Assembly (NCBI RefSeq): GCF_900454685.1
Contig: NZ_UATM01000032.1
Coordinates: 620,001-684,000, forward strand
Length of the DNA stretch: 64,000 nucleotides
Direction: 5' to 3'
Source of the DNA: Peptoniphilus harei
GTDB lineage: Bacteria; Bacillota; Clostridia; Tissierellales; Peptoniphilaceae
Shown here: one piece after another, positions 18,253 to 26,679 of the stretch
How the letters are laid out: every line of letters starts with the position of its first letter
Numbering within the stretch: the stretch's first letter is position 1
Program-made: the position numbers and the translations under genes
The notes under the pieces: generated by a model
Databases searched by the model: none
What the model saw: the letters and a program-made list of their open reading frames with translations, nothing else
Told to the model about the DNA's origin: nothing

Positions 18253-20832
18253 ATGTTAGATAAGTTGTACGCTCACATAGGTGGGGATGAGAGAGAAAAG
18301 AAACAAACACTTTATGCCCACCTTTTAGAAACTGGAAATGAAGCAAAAAAAATTGGCAAGAAAGTTGATATGGAAAATATTACTTTCTTAACAGGACTTC
18401 TCCACGACATAGGCAAGGCCAGCCTTGATTTTCAAGATAAAATCACAAAAAATTCAAATAAAAAAGTAGACCACTCAAGCCTAGGTGGTCTATTTGTCGT
18501 GAAAGTTTATCATTCTGTTTTTGAAGAAATCCACCATAGTAAAGAACAATCTATCTTAGACTTGAGAAGTGTTTTGCAAAAAGATAGATTGGCATTTTTA
18601 GACTTAAGTGACTATATAAATATTTTGATTTACACAATTATGTCCCACCACGGCCAGTACGACATGGTGAGGAAGAACGAAGACATGGCCTATGTCTTGA
18701 CTAGCCTTGATAGGCTTAAAAAAATTGAAAATTCTTCTTATAGGTTTGGGGAGAATAAAGAAGAGAGTCTTATTATTGATGACTTTTATAAAGAAGTTGA
18801 AAAATTTTATGAATCCCAAGGTCTTTATATAAAAGATGTTTTTTGTAAGGGATTTTTAGAATATCTTGAAATAATAAAAAAATTAAAGGACTCTGCCAAA
18901 GAATATTCAAATAAAAAAGAATCTGAGGCCCTGTATTTTTATAAGTCACTTTTCATAAGGCTCTTAGTTTCAATTCTAAAGTCTGCAGACATCAAAGACA
19001 CAATAAATGCCTACGACAAGGTCATACTTGATGAAGATGTAGAAAAGTTAAGACAAGTTGAGAAGAAATTTGAAGAGAAAATCAATAGGAAGTACGAGTC
19101 CTTTGGAGAGCCTGAGGGAAGATTAAATATTTTAAGAAATCAAATCTCCAGAGATATATTAACGAGATCCAAGAAGGATGAGCTTGGAATTTATAAGTTA
19201 GACCTTCCAACGGGTGCAGGCAAGACCCTCTTGTCCCTTCGCTATGGAATAAATCAAATGAACTATCAAGGCAAGGAGAGGTTCTTTTATGTTACTTCTT
19301 TTTTGTCAGTCCTTGAGCAAAATGCCTCTGAAATGAGAGAAATCTTAAACAATGATGATTTTGTATTGGAACACCACTCCAATGTTGTTGATGATAAAGA
19401 TGAGCTCGAAACTGATGATAGGGACGACGAATTAGACCAAGTAAGGAAGAAGTTCCTCCTAGATGATTGGACTTCGCCTGTTGTGTTGACAACCATGGTT
19501 CAATTTTATAACTCCATATTTAAGGGTAAGTCAGCTAACCTAACGAGGTTTAAGTCCTTCATCAATTCTGTAATTATTTTGGACGAGTGGCAGTCTATCC
19601 CAACAGAATTTTTATACATGACAAACTTGGCCCTTAACTTTATGAAAATTGTAATGAAGGCGACTTTTGTTTTGTCCACAGCGACTCAACCTACAAATGC
19701 CTTAGAAGATCTTGATCATAAACTTTCTTATGGAAATTTTGGAGGTCAGTGTGAAGACATTATAGACTACAAAAATTATGATTTTTCAGCCTTTGAAAGG
19801 GCAAGGCTAAAAATTTATGGTGACATAAATAAGATGTACGGTATAGAAGACATAAGAGACCTAGTCTTGGAAAACCTAGATAAGTCTAACCTAGTTATTT
19901 TAAACACAAAAAAACTTGTGAGAAAGTTATATGACTTGCTTGAAAGTAATTATGATGATAAGGACCTCTATTATCTCACAACAAATTTGACAGCCAGCGA
20001 CAGATTAAAAAAGATTAGAGAAATAAAAGAGAGACTTAAAGATGGAGACAAAATTTGCGTCGTGTCTACTCAACTCATTGAGGCAGGAGTGGACGTAGAC
20101 TTTGATCTTGTCATAAGGTCTCTTTCTGGCATGGACTCAGTAGTTCAAGCCATGGGAAGGTGCAACAGAGAGGGACATCTTAAGTCTGCCTTCACCTACT
20201 TGATAAACTTAGATAAAAACGAAGAAAAAACTTCTATGTTAAAGGGTGTAGATGAAAGAAAGGCTGCCTGCAAATTTGCCATTAATAAGTCATCGGGGGA
20301 CTTGGATTTAAAGAAACTTACAAAAGAATATTTTGAAAAACTCTATAGCAATTTAAAGGACGACCAATATTCTGATGTCTTAAAATTATTGGCTGAGAAT
20401 AAAGAAGTTTCAGGTAATTTTAAAAAATTAAATAAGACAAAAAAGGAACTAGAAGATAAGTCAGGATACTTGTTTGATGAACAGAGGGGAATTTTCTTTG
20501 ACTTATTTCAATCCTTTAAAGAGGCCTACAAGGACTTTGACTTAATCGAAGACAAGAATAGAAGTGTCATCGTCTATTACGAGGAAACTGAAGAGGATTT
20601 AAATAGGTTGATGGATCTAGCAAAGGAATTAAAAGGTCCAGATTACCTAAAAAATTTGAAAGAGTTAAAGAGAATAGTAAAGAAACTTTCGAGACACACT
20701 GTTTCTATTAATAAAAAAGATTTAAATTCCTGCGACAATATTTTAGATGGATACATTTATATTCTCCCAAACTCTTATTACAATGAAAAATTTGGGGTAA
20801 GTTTTGATGAGCTTGGATTTATGAGTTATTAA
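18253..20832 (+). CDS. cas3: CRISPR-associated helicase/nuclease Cas3 (type I-C)
   Basis: 859 residues. The N-terminal HD nuclease has H51-D52 in LLHDIGKAS and a later DHSSLGG motif. The superfamily 2 helicase has Walker A LPTGAGKT at 318-325, motif II DEWQ at 444-447 and motif VI QAMGRCNREG near 631-640. Cas3 is recruited by target-bound Cascade, then unwinds and degrades the DNA. A weak GAGGTGG RBS precedes the ATG. It is separated from cas5c by a 207-base gap holding a minus-strand RNA gene and a new promoter, so cas3 and the Cascade genes are independently expressed. Confidence 0.95.
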   Translation: MLDKLYAHIGGDEREKKQTLYAHLLETGNEAKKIGKKVDMENITFLTGLLHDIGKASLDFQDKITKNSNKKVDHSSLGGLFVVKVYHSVFEEIHHSKEQSILDLRSVLQKDRLAFLDLSDYINILIYTIMSHHGQYDMVRKNEDMAYVLTSLDRLKKIENSSYRFGENKEESLIIDDFYKEVEKFYESQGLYIKDVFCKGFLEYLEIIKKLKDSAKEYSNKKESEALYFYKSLFIRLLVSILKSADIKDTINAYDKVILDEDVEKLRQVEKKFEEKINRKYESFGEPEGRLNILRNQISRDILTRSKKDELGIYKLDLPTGAGKTLLSLRYGINQMNYQGKERFFYVTSFLSVLEQNASEMREILNNDDFVLEHHSNVVDDKDELETDDRDDELDQVRKKFLLDDWTSPVVLTTMVQFYNSIFKGKSANLTRFKSFINSVIILDEWQSIPTEFLYMTNLALNFMKIVMKATFVLSTATQPTNALEDLDHKLSYGNFGGQCEDIIDYKNYDFSAFERARLKIYGDINKMYGIEDIRDLVLENLDKSNLVILNTKKLVRKLYDLLESNYDDKDLYYLTTNLTASDRLKKIREIKERLKDGDKICVVSTQLIEAGVDVDFDLVIRSLSGMDSVVQAMGRCNREGHLKSAFTYLINLDKNEEKTSMLKGVDERKAACKFAINKSSGDLDLKKLTKEYFEKLYSNLKDDQYSDVLKLLAENKEVSGNFKKLNKTKKELEDKSGYLFDEQRGIFFDLFQSFKEAYKDFDLIEDKNRSVIVYYEETEEDLNRLMDLAKELKGPDYLKNLKELKRIVKKLSRHTVSINKKDLNSCDNILDGYIYILPNSYYNEKFGVSFDELGFMSY

Positions 20833-20865
20833 AAAGAAAAAAGACCCTTATTAATAATAGGGTCT
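20831..20865 (-). terminator. Rho-independent terminator of the crRNA-like RNA
   Basis: AGACCC (20842-20847) pairs with GGGTCT (20860-20865), extended by TATT/AATA with one bulge. On the minus strand the hairpin is followed by five T, C and five T. On the plus strand no T run follows, so it is oriented for the minus-strand transcript, not for cas3. Confidence 0.8.
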
Positions 20866-20907
20866 ATCTTCCATATAAACATTTTTCAATCCACAGCTCT
20901 CGCTGAT
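20836..20907 (-). ncRNA. Candidate crRNA-like regulatory RNA (CreR/CreA type) between cas3 and cas5c
   Basis: On the minus strand an extended -10 (TGATATAAT, 20922-20914) would start RNA near 20907. The RNA begins with a hairpin CAGC-GAGA-GCTG (20905-20894) followed at once by TGGATTGAAAA (20893-20883), which equals the 11-nt Cas5 handle of this array except the last base. Next comes a guide-like segment from 20882, then the terminator stem from 20865. The guide matches the minus-strand site 20982-20963 inside the cas5c promoter, directly after a TTC. Positions 1-5, 7-11, 13-14, 16-18 and 20 match; mismatches in the first 18 are 6, 12 and 15. crRNA-like RNAs that direct Cascade to repress cas genes are known in other type I systems. 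Here the role is inferred. Confidence 0.75.
20883..20907 (-). repeat. Degenerate CRISPR repeat (psi-repeat), inverted to the array
   Basis: The 3' tail TGGATTGAAA is identical to the array repeats. The stem has been replaced: CAGC/GCTG with GAGA loop instead of CGCACTC/GAGTGCG. The handle, the part bound by Cas5 after cleavage, is kept while the stem sequence is not. It lies outside the array and points the opposite way. Confidence 0.8.
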
Positions 20908-20913
20908 AAAACA

Positions 20914-20922
20914 ATTATATCA
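20914..20922 (-). promoter_or_regulatory. Extended -10 promoter for the crRNA-like RNA
   Basis: Minus strand TGATATAAT: TG at 20922-20921 and TATAAT at 20919-20914. The region upstream is nearly pure T on this strand and has no clear -35. Confidence 0.65.
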
Positions 20923-20953
20923 AAAAAAATAAAAAATAAAAATAAAATTAACA

Positions 20954-20985
20954 TTGACAAAATTTATATTTCATATTAACATGAA
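20954..20985 (+). promoter_or_regulatory. cas5c operon promoter overlapping a PAM-flanked self-target
   Basis: TTGACA (20954-20959), 17 bp, TAACAT (20977-20982). On the opposite strand TTC (20985-20983) is followed by the protospacer-like site 20982-20963 described for the crRNA-like RNA. That site covers the -10 and most of the spacer, so bound Cascade would block initiation of cas5c-cas8c-cas7c-cas4-cas1-cas2. Confidence 0.75.
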
Positions 20986-21039
20986 GTTAGATAAAGATGA
21001 TATCGTTTTCGTAAATAAAAATCAAAGGAGGTGTTAATT

Positions 21040-21744
21040 ATGAATAAGTCAAAATACTTTTATGCAAAAGTATATGGTGACAGGGCCCTATTCACTTCAC
21101 CAGAAAGTAAGTCAGGGGGAGAGAAGATTTCTTACAGCGTTCCTACTAGAGAAAGTTTGAAGGGAATAATTGATGCAAATTATTTTAAACCCACAATCAC
21201 AAATGTAATTGACGAAGTGAGGATAATGAATAAAATTGAATCCTACACTCAGGGAATGAGACTTCTCTTAAGAGACTACAGCGCTGATTTATCTGCTTAC
21301 ACATATCTTTCTAACCCCTGCTATTATGTAAAATTTCACTTTGAGTGGAATGAAGACAGGGAGGACCTAAAAAATGATAGGAACTTTATGAAGCATGAGG
21401 CCATAACAGAAAGATCCCTTAAGAGAGGAGGCAGAAGACCAATTTTTTTGGGAGTTTCTGAATGCCAAGGCTACATTGAATACTTGACAGAAGAAGAGTA
21501 TGAAAATGATGAAGGCTATTACGATGATACTAATTTAGGCTTTGGTCTTATGTTAGTTGGACTAATCTATCCTAAGAAGTCTGGCGAAATGTTGAGATCA
21601 GCCTATGGACCAATCAATATGAAAAATGGAAGAATAATTTTTCAAAGACCTGAAGACTGCCCAATAATAAATGAAGTTTCAAACTATTCCTTTAAGGAGC
21701 CAGGCCTAACTAGGACAGTAGACCAAGAATTAGAAGACTATTAA
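21040..21744 (+). CDS. cas5c: Type I-C Cas5c (Cas5d), Cascade subunit and repeat endonuclease
   Basis: ATG 21040 is used, with AAAGGAGGTG as RBS; the in-frame GTG at 21031 lies inside the RBS. 234 residues. In type I-C, which has no Cas6, Cas5 cuts the pre-crRNA at the base of the repeat stem and stays on the 5' handle. The NFMKHEAITERSLKRGGRR segment contains the Lys-His pair and basic stretch expected near the active site. First gene of the Cascade/adaptation operon. Confidence 0.93.
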   Translation: MNKSKYFYAKVYGDRALFTSPESKSGGEKISYSVPTRESLKGIIDANYFKPTITNVIDEVRIMNKIESYTQGMRLLLRDYSADLSAYTYLSNPCYYVKFHFEWNEDREDLKNDRNFMKHEAITERSLKRGGRRPIFLGVSECQGYIEYLTEEEYENDEGYYDDTNLGFGLMLVGLIYPKKSGEMLRSAYGPINMKNGRIIFQRPEDCPIINEVSNYSFKEPGLTRTVDQELEDY

Positions 21745-21757
21745 TGGAGGTGATACA

Positions 21758-23735
21758 TTGAGTTTTTTAACTGCCTTATACAGTTCATATAACTTTGGAC
21801 TAGAAAACAATTTAATAGGAGATTTAAAGGATAAATCGAATTTAATACTGCCAATTTATCACAACTCCATGAAGTCCAATGGTAAGAATATTGTAGAAAT
21901 TACTATTAATAAAAAAAGTGAATTAGTTGATGCAAAGTTTTTAGGTGATGGAGACCTTGTAATCTTTCCTGTAACAGAAGATTCTGTAGCAAGGTCCAGC
22001 GGGGTTGCACCCCATCCTCTTTTCGATAACTTTGATTATGTAATCCAAGACAATACAAAAAAGTCCGAAGCTTACATCAATCAGCAAGAATCTTGGCTTA
22101 ATTACGACAGAGATGACTTTGTAGAGATTGTCCATGACTATATAGTCAAAGAAAAGGTTTTCGAAGAGATATTATCTAAACTGTACAGGGACTATAAAAT
22201 CACAAAAGACAAAAATGTTGAATACGTAGACAATTCTGATAAGAAAGCCAAGACTGTAAAAATTGATTTTTCAAAAGTATTTTTAACTTTTGCAGTAGAA
22301 GATTATGAGGGCAAGAAAAATCTAAGCTTGTCTGAAAATAAAAACTTACAAGAAAAATTTATAAGATACACAGAAGAAAGTTTTGCCAAGGACAAGGACT
22401 CTGAAAAAATAATTTGCAACATATCGGGGAAAGAAGACTTCTTGTGTCTAAAACACAAACCCCTTATAGGTTCAGCAAGACTTATTTCTCAAATAACTGC
22501 CAACAATGAAAACTTCCTTGGAAGGTTTGATAAGCCTGACGAAACTATAAAAATTGGCAAGGACTCGAGCCAAAAAATTTTACAAATGGCAAAGGCCCTC
22601 TTAAATGGCGAAAATACTTCTAGGTGGCTTGGAGAATTTACTTATGTTTTGAGTTGGTTTTCTGATGACATCCAAAATAAGTCAGGAATGGACCCAACAA
22701 AAAAATCAGAAACAAGTATTGAAGGGTCAGGCAAAACTGATTTTACAAATATACAAAATCTTATCCCATCGAATGAAGAATTAAAGGAAAAAGCTAAAGA
22801 AGAAGCTAAAGACATTTCTATGACTATTGCAGACAAAAGGTCTGAGGACATAGTTAAGTCCTTTACTAGTGGAAGAATTTTATTTGACGACACTTCCAAG
22901 TACTACATTGCAATAATTGATAAGGTCAGCAATGGTAGGGTAGCTCTTAAATATTTTAGGGAGATGGAAGCTTCAAGATTAAAAGAAAATTTAATCAGCT
23001 GGCAAAATAAGTATAGCTGGATTAGATATGATGAAGAAAAAAGAAAATATTGTGAATATACTCCTAGTCCCATAACTTTAATAAGAGCGGCTTATGGGGT
23101 TGAGAGGGATAAAGGTCTTGAAATTTCCAAAAAGAGTTTTTCAACAGATCAATACAAAAACATTTTAATGGCTATTGTTGAAGGCAGGGACATGCCTAAA
23201 AATATTCTTCATGCCTTAGAAATTAATATAAGAAATAGGCTGAACTATGAAAAATATTGGAATTTAGTTAAATTATGTGCCTTGGCAGCTTTAAGAGAAA
23301 AGGAAGGGATTGAAAGCAATATGTTAGACAAAAAAGAAACAGATAGGTCTTACTTATTTGGTAGACTTCTGGCTATATACGAAAAAACTGAAGCTTTTAC
23401 TTATAAAAAAAGACGACGAAAGAATAACAAATGCTGAAAAACTTTGGTCAAGTTATTTAAATAAACCTGCTACTATGAGCATGAGACTTAGCGATTTAAT
23501 CAAGCCCTATGATTTTAAGTTGCATGCAAATGAAAGAACTAGAGATATAAGAAATATTTTGAAAAGAGAAGCTGGAGATGTAATTGATCTTATAGGGGAA
23601 AATTACAAATTCAATGGCCTAGAAACCAATAGACCCTTGAACTCGGGATTTTTATTTGGATATCAAGCACAAATTAAAGAATTAGATTACTTATACAAAA
23701 AAACTACAAGAGAAAGCGAGGAAAAAAATGATTAA
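21758..23735 (+). CDS. cas8c: Type I-C Cas8c (Csd1), large Cascade subunit (apparent +1 frameshift)
   Basis: TTG start behind GGAGGTGA. The first frame runs to a TGA near 23437. The rest of the Cas8c C-terminus, beginning DDERITNAEKLW and including LNSGFLFGYQAQIKEL, continues in the next frame to TAA 23735. The switch is at a run of seven A (23405-23411); six A would fuse both parts into a protein of about 658 residues, normal for Cas8c. Cas8c recognises the PAM and its C-terminal part acts as the small subunit, often from an internal start. The frame break may be a sequencing error or a real inactivation. It overlaps the cas7c start by 8 bases. Confidence 0.85.
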
Positions 23736-24579
23736 CAATAAGGTGGATTTTATTTTTACAATAGAAGTTTCTGGAGCTAACCCAAATGGAGATCCTCTAA
23801 CAGGAAATATGCCAAGAATTGACAACAGGGGTTTTGGAGAAATCTCAGATGTTTGTTTAAAGAGAAAAATCAGAAATAGGATGCAGGACATGGGTCACGA
23901 TATCTTTGTAAAGTCTCTTGACAGGAGTGACGATGGCTTTAGGTCTCTTCAAAAAAGATTTGAGAATGAATTTAGCAAAGAATCTGATGAAGAAGTTGAA
24001 AAAAGAGCCAATGAAAAATGGCTTGATATTAGGTCCTTTGGTCAAGTCTTTACTTATCAAAAAAGATCACTTGGAATAAGGGGACCAGTTTCCATATCTA
24101 TTGCAAAATCACTTGATCCAATAGAAATCACAACGATGCAAATAACTAAATCCATAAGTGGAATGGAACCAGGAGCAGGAAAAACTAGAAGTGCAGATAC
24201 TATGGGAACAAAGCACTTTGTTGACCACGGAGTATATTTAGTTAATGGAAGTATAAACTCTTACTTTGCAGAAAAAACTGGCTTTGATGAAGAAGATGTT
24301 GAAACTATAAAAGAATGTATAAAAACTTTATTTTTAAATGACGTATCATCAGCAAGACCAGACGGATCCATGGAAGTAAAAGATATCTTTTGGTTTAACC
24401 ACTCATCAAAGGTTGGCGATGTGTCAAGTGGAAAGATAAAAGACCTATTACAATATGATTTACCAAATGTAGAAGACCTAAAGGTAAAATATGAAGACTA
24501 TAATATTAGACTTGATGAAGAAAAATTAAAGGAATATGAGGAAAAAGGCTTAAAAGTAGAACACATTCAAGGAATTTAA
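23728..24579 (+). CDS. cas7c: Type I-C Cas7c (Csd2), Cascade backbone
   Basis: 283 residues, normal for Csd2. The RAMP-type N-terminus FIFTIEVSGANPNGDP with NMPRIDNRGFG is characteristic, as is the GPVSISIAKSLDPI stretch. Several copies wrap the crRNA spacer and hold the target strand, leaving every sixth base unpaired. That property matters for the self-target near 20963-20985. The start overlaps the cas8c end. Confidence 0.95.
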   Translation: MINNKVDFIFTIEVSGANPNGDPLTGNMPRIDNRGFGEISDVCLKRKIRNRMQDMGHDIFVKSLDRSDDGFRSLQKRFENEFSKESDEEVEKRANEKWLDIRSFGQVFTYQKRSLGIRGPVSISIAKSLDPIEITTMQITKSISGMEPGAGKTRSADTMGTKHFVDHGVYLVNGSINSYFAEKTGFDEEDVETIKECIKTLFLNDVSSARPDGSMEVKDIFWFNHSSKVGDVSSGKIKDLLQYDLPNVEDLKVKYEDYNIRLDEEKLKEYEEKGLKVEHIQGI

Positions 24580-24580
24580 A

Positions 24581-25234
24581 ATGTATCCTGAAGATGAATA
24601 TTTAATGTTAAGTGGAGTCCAACATTTTTTATTTTGCAAGAGACAGTGGGCCCTTATCCATGTTGAAAATATTTGGACGGAAAACTCCTTTACAGCAGAG
24701 GGGCAAGTCATCCATACAAAGGTAGATAAACCTTTTATAAAAGAAAAGAGAAAGGAACTTATAATATCAAGAGCCATGTCAGTGAGTTCCAAAAACTTGG
24801 GACTTTCTGGCAGGCTAGATGCAATTGAATTTCACAAATCAGATGAGGGAGTGGAATTAAAAAATAGGAAGGGCAAGTGGCTACCCGTAATCGTAGAATA
24901 TAAAAGAGGCAAGAAGAAAAAATACAACTACGACAATGCCCAGCTTATGGCTCAGGCAATCTGCATAGAAGAAAACTTTAATATTAAGTTAGACTACGGT
25001 TATCTTTACTACAATGAAACTGATTTGAGAGAAAAAGTTGAATTTACAGAAGAACTTAGAGATTTAACTACAAAAGCAGCCCAAGACATGCACTACTATT
25101 ACAAGAATAAGATTATCCCCAAGGCAGAAAATTATAAGAATTGCAGGATGTGTTCCCTGTATAATGAGTGCAATCCAAGGCTGACAAAGAAGATGAAAAA
25201 TGTTGGAAATTATATTTATGGGGCAGAATTATGA
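24581..25234 (+). CDS. cas4: Cas4 RecB-like exonuclease
   Basis: 217 residues. Cys in FCKRQW plus three Cys in CRMCSLYNEC supply the Fe-S cluster ligands. GRLDAIEF and VIVEYKRGK contain the RecB nuclease Asp and Glu-x-Lys. Cas4 trims prespacers and selects those with the correct PAM before Cas1-Cas2 integrates them. It begins one base after the cas7c stop and overlaps cas1 (ATGA). Confidence 0.95.
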   Translation: MYPEDEYLMLSGVQHFLFCKRQWALIHVENIWTENSFTAEGQVIHTKVDKPFIKEKRKELIISRAMSVSSKNLGLSGRLDAIEFHKSDEGVELKNRKGKWLPVIVEYKRGKKKKYNYDNAQLMAQAICIEENFNIKLDYGYLYYNETDLREKVEFTEELRDLTTKAAQDMHYYYKNKIIPKAENYKNCRMCSLYNECNPRLTKKMKNVGNYIYGAEL

Positions 25235-26262
25235 AAAAATTACTGAACACCTTATATGTAACAAATCCTGATTACTATCTTAGAAAGGAAGGAAGAAATA
25301 TTTCCATAACCAAAGATTCACAGAGAATCGCAAGGTATCCCATACACATCTTAAAGCAAATAGTTTGCTTCAACTATATGGGAGTCAGCCCAGAACTCAT
25401 GAAGATGTGCATGGAAGAAAATGTGGCAATAACATTCTTCACACCCTATGGAAAATATTGTGGAAGGGTCATAGGAGCCTCTTATGGAAATATTTACACG
25501 AGAAAAAGACAATACAAGATGCAAGAATCAGAAGAATCCTTGGATTTTGTAAAAAATATAATTTATGCTAAGGCCTACAACTCTAGAAAAATTTTAATAA
25601 GAGGAAAATTAGACAATAAAGATAAGGTAGATGTCAAAAGATTAGAAGAAGTAATAGAAGCAATAAAGCTGCTTATGCTAGAAATAAAAAACTGTGAAAA
25701 CAAAGATAGTGTGAGAGGTATTGAGGGAATAATTGCAAGAGGATACTTCTCTGTCTTAGATGAACTCATAATAAAACAAAGAGAAGACTTCTTCTTTATA
25801 GACAGGAGCAAGAGACCGCCAATGGATAGGTTTAATGCCCTAATATCCTTTCTCTATTCTCTACTTACCAATAACATTGCTGCAGCCCTTGAAGGAGTTG
25901 GGATTGATTCTTACGCAGGATTTTTCCACACAGATAGACCAGGAAGGGTCAGTATGGCTCTTGACATAATAGAGGAGATGCGCGCCTTTCTAGTTGATAA
26001 GTTCACACTTTCAATGATAAACTTAAATAGAATAAACAAGAATCATTTTGAAGTGAAAGAAAATGGAGCAACCCTCTTAAACGAAAAGGGCAGACAGGTA
26101 GTTTTAGAAAATTGGAACAAGAGAGAACAAGAAGAAATCTACCATCCATTTCTAGAAGAAAATATAAAAATCGGACTCCTCCCTCATGTACAGGCCCTTT
26201 TATTAAACTCTTACCTAAGAGGAGATATAGAAGCCTATCCACCCTTTATGATAGGAGGATAA
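25231..26262 (+). CDS. cas1: Cas1 spacer integrase
   Basis: Start ATG 25231, overlapping the cas4 stop. 343 residues, type I-C class. The Glu of GIEGIIARGYF, the His of the GFFHTDRPGRVSMALD segment and the downstream acidic residues give the metal site. With Cas2 it forms the integrase that inserts prespacers next to the leader. Confidence 0.96.
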   Translation: MKKLLNTLYVTNPDYYLRKEGRNISITKDSQRIARYPIHILKQIVCFNYMGVSPELMKMCMEENVAITFFTPYGKYCGRVIGASYGNIYTRKRQYKMQESEESLDFVKNIIYAKAYNSRKILIRGKLDNKDKVDVKRLEEVIEAIKLLMLEIKNCENKDSVRGIEGIIARGYFSVLDELIIKQREDFFFIDRSKRPPMDRFNALISFLYSLLTNNIAAALEGVGIDSYAGFFHTDRPGRVSMALDIIEEMRAFLVDKFTLSMINLNRINKNHFEVKENGATLLNEKGRQVVLENWNKREQEEIYHPFLEENIKIGLLPHVQALLLNSYLRGDIEAYPPFMIGG

Positions 26263-26263
26263 A

Positions 26264-26557
26264 ATGCAAGTGCTGATTACTTACGATGTAGAGACGATAA
26301 CGCCAGCTGGCAAGAAAAGATTGAGACAAGTTGCAAAAGTATGCCTTGATTATGGACAAAGAGTACAGAACTCAGTATTCGAACTAAACATATATCCAGC
26401 TGACTTAGTAGAAATAAAAAATAAATTAGAAAAAATAATAGATCCCCAAAAAGATTCCATAAGAATTTATAATTTAGGGAAAAATTGGGAAAGAAGAGTG
26501 GAAAGTCTAGGGAGAGATGACACCTATAACCCAGAAAAAGACTTGTTAATATTATGA
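26264..26557 (+). CDS. cas2: Cas2 adaptation protein
   Basis: 97 residues with a ferredoxin-like fold. It starts MQVLITYDVETITPAGKKRL, the type I-C Cas2 N-terminus, and has GQRVQNSVFEL. It dimerises between two Cas1 dimers and sets the spacer length. It is the last cas gene and is followed directly by the leader. Confidence 0.96.
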   Translation: MQVLITYDVETITPAGKKRLRQVAKVCLDYGQRVQNSVFELNIYPADLVEIKNKLEKIIDPQKDSIRIYNLGKNWERRVESLGRDDTYNPEKDLLIL

Positions 26558-26679
26558 GACTTGGACCTGGACATAAAAAGTATAGACCTAACTCACAAAA
26601 AACAAAGAAAAAAGAGACAAAACTCTTCAAAAAATGATTAGCTGTATTTTTTACTAGGAGATAATGGCTAAAAAATACA
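26558..26679 (+). promoter_or_regulatory. CRISPR leader with a repeat-abutting palindrome
   Basis: 122 AT-rich bases between cas2 and the first repeat. CTGTATTTTTTA (26642-26653) and TAAAAAATACAG (26669-26680) are a perfect 12-bp inverted repeat with a 15-base loop, and the last G is the first base of repeat 1. It marks the integration end of the array. It may help Cas1-Cas2 find the leader-repeat junction or fold the start of pre-crRNA. Confidence 0.75.

Noticed and set aside
20842..20865. Terminator of cas3
   Set aside because: On the plus strand the stem is followed by ATCTTCC, with no T run. On the minus strand T5-C-T5 follows, so it belongs to the crRNA-like RNA.
20963..20985. Plus-strand TTC at 20970-20972 as the target of the crRNA-like RNA
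   Set aside because: Only 8 of the first 11 positions match, with a mismatch at seed position 3. The minus-strand TTC site matches far better.
18253..26557. A missing cas6 as a defect of the locus
   Set aside because: Type I-C systems use Cas5 for repeat cleavage, so absence of cas6 is normal.
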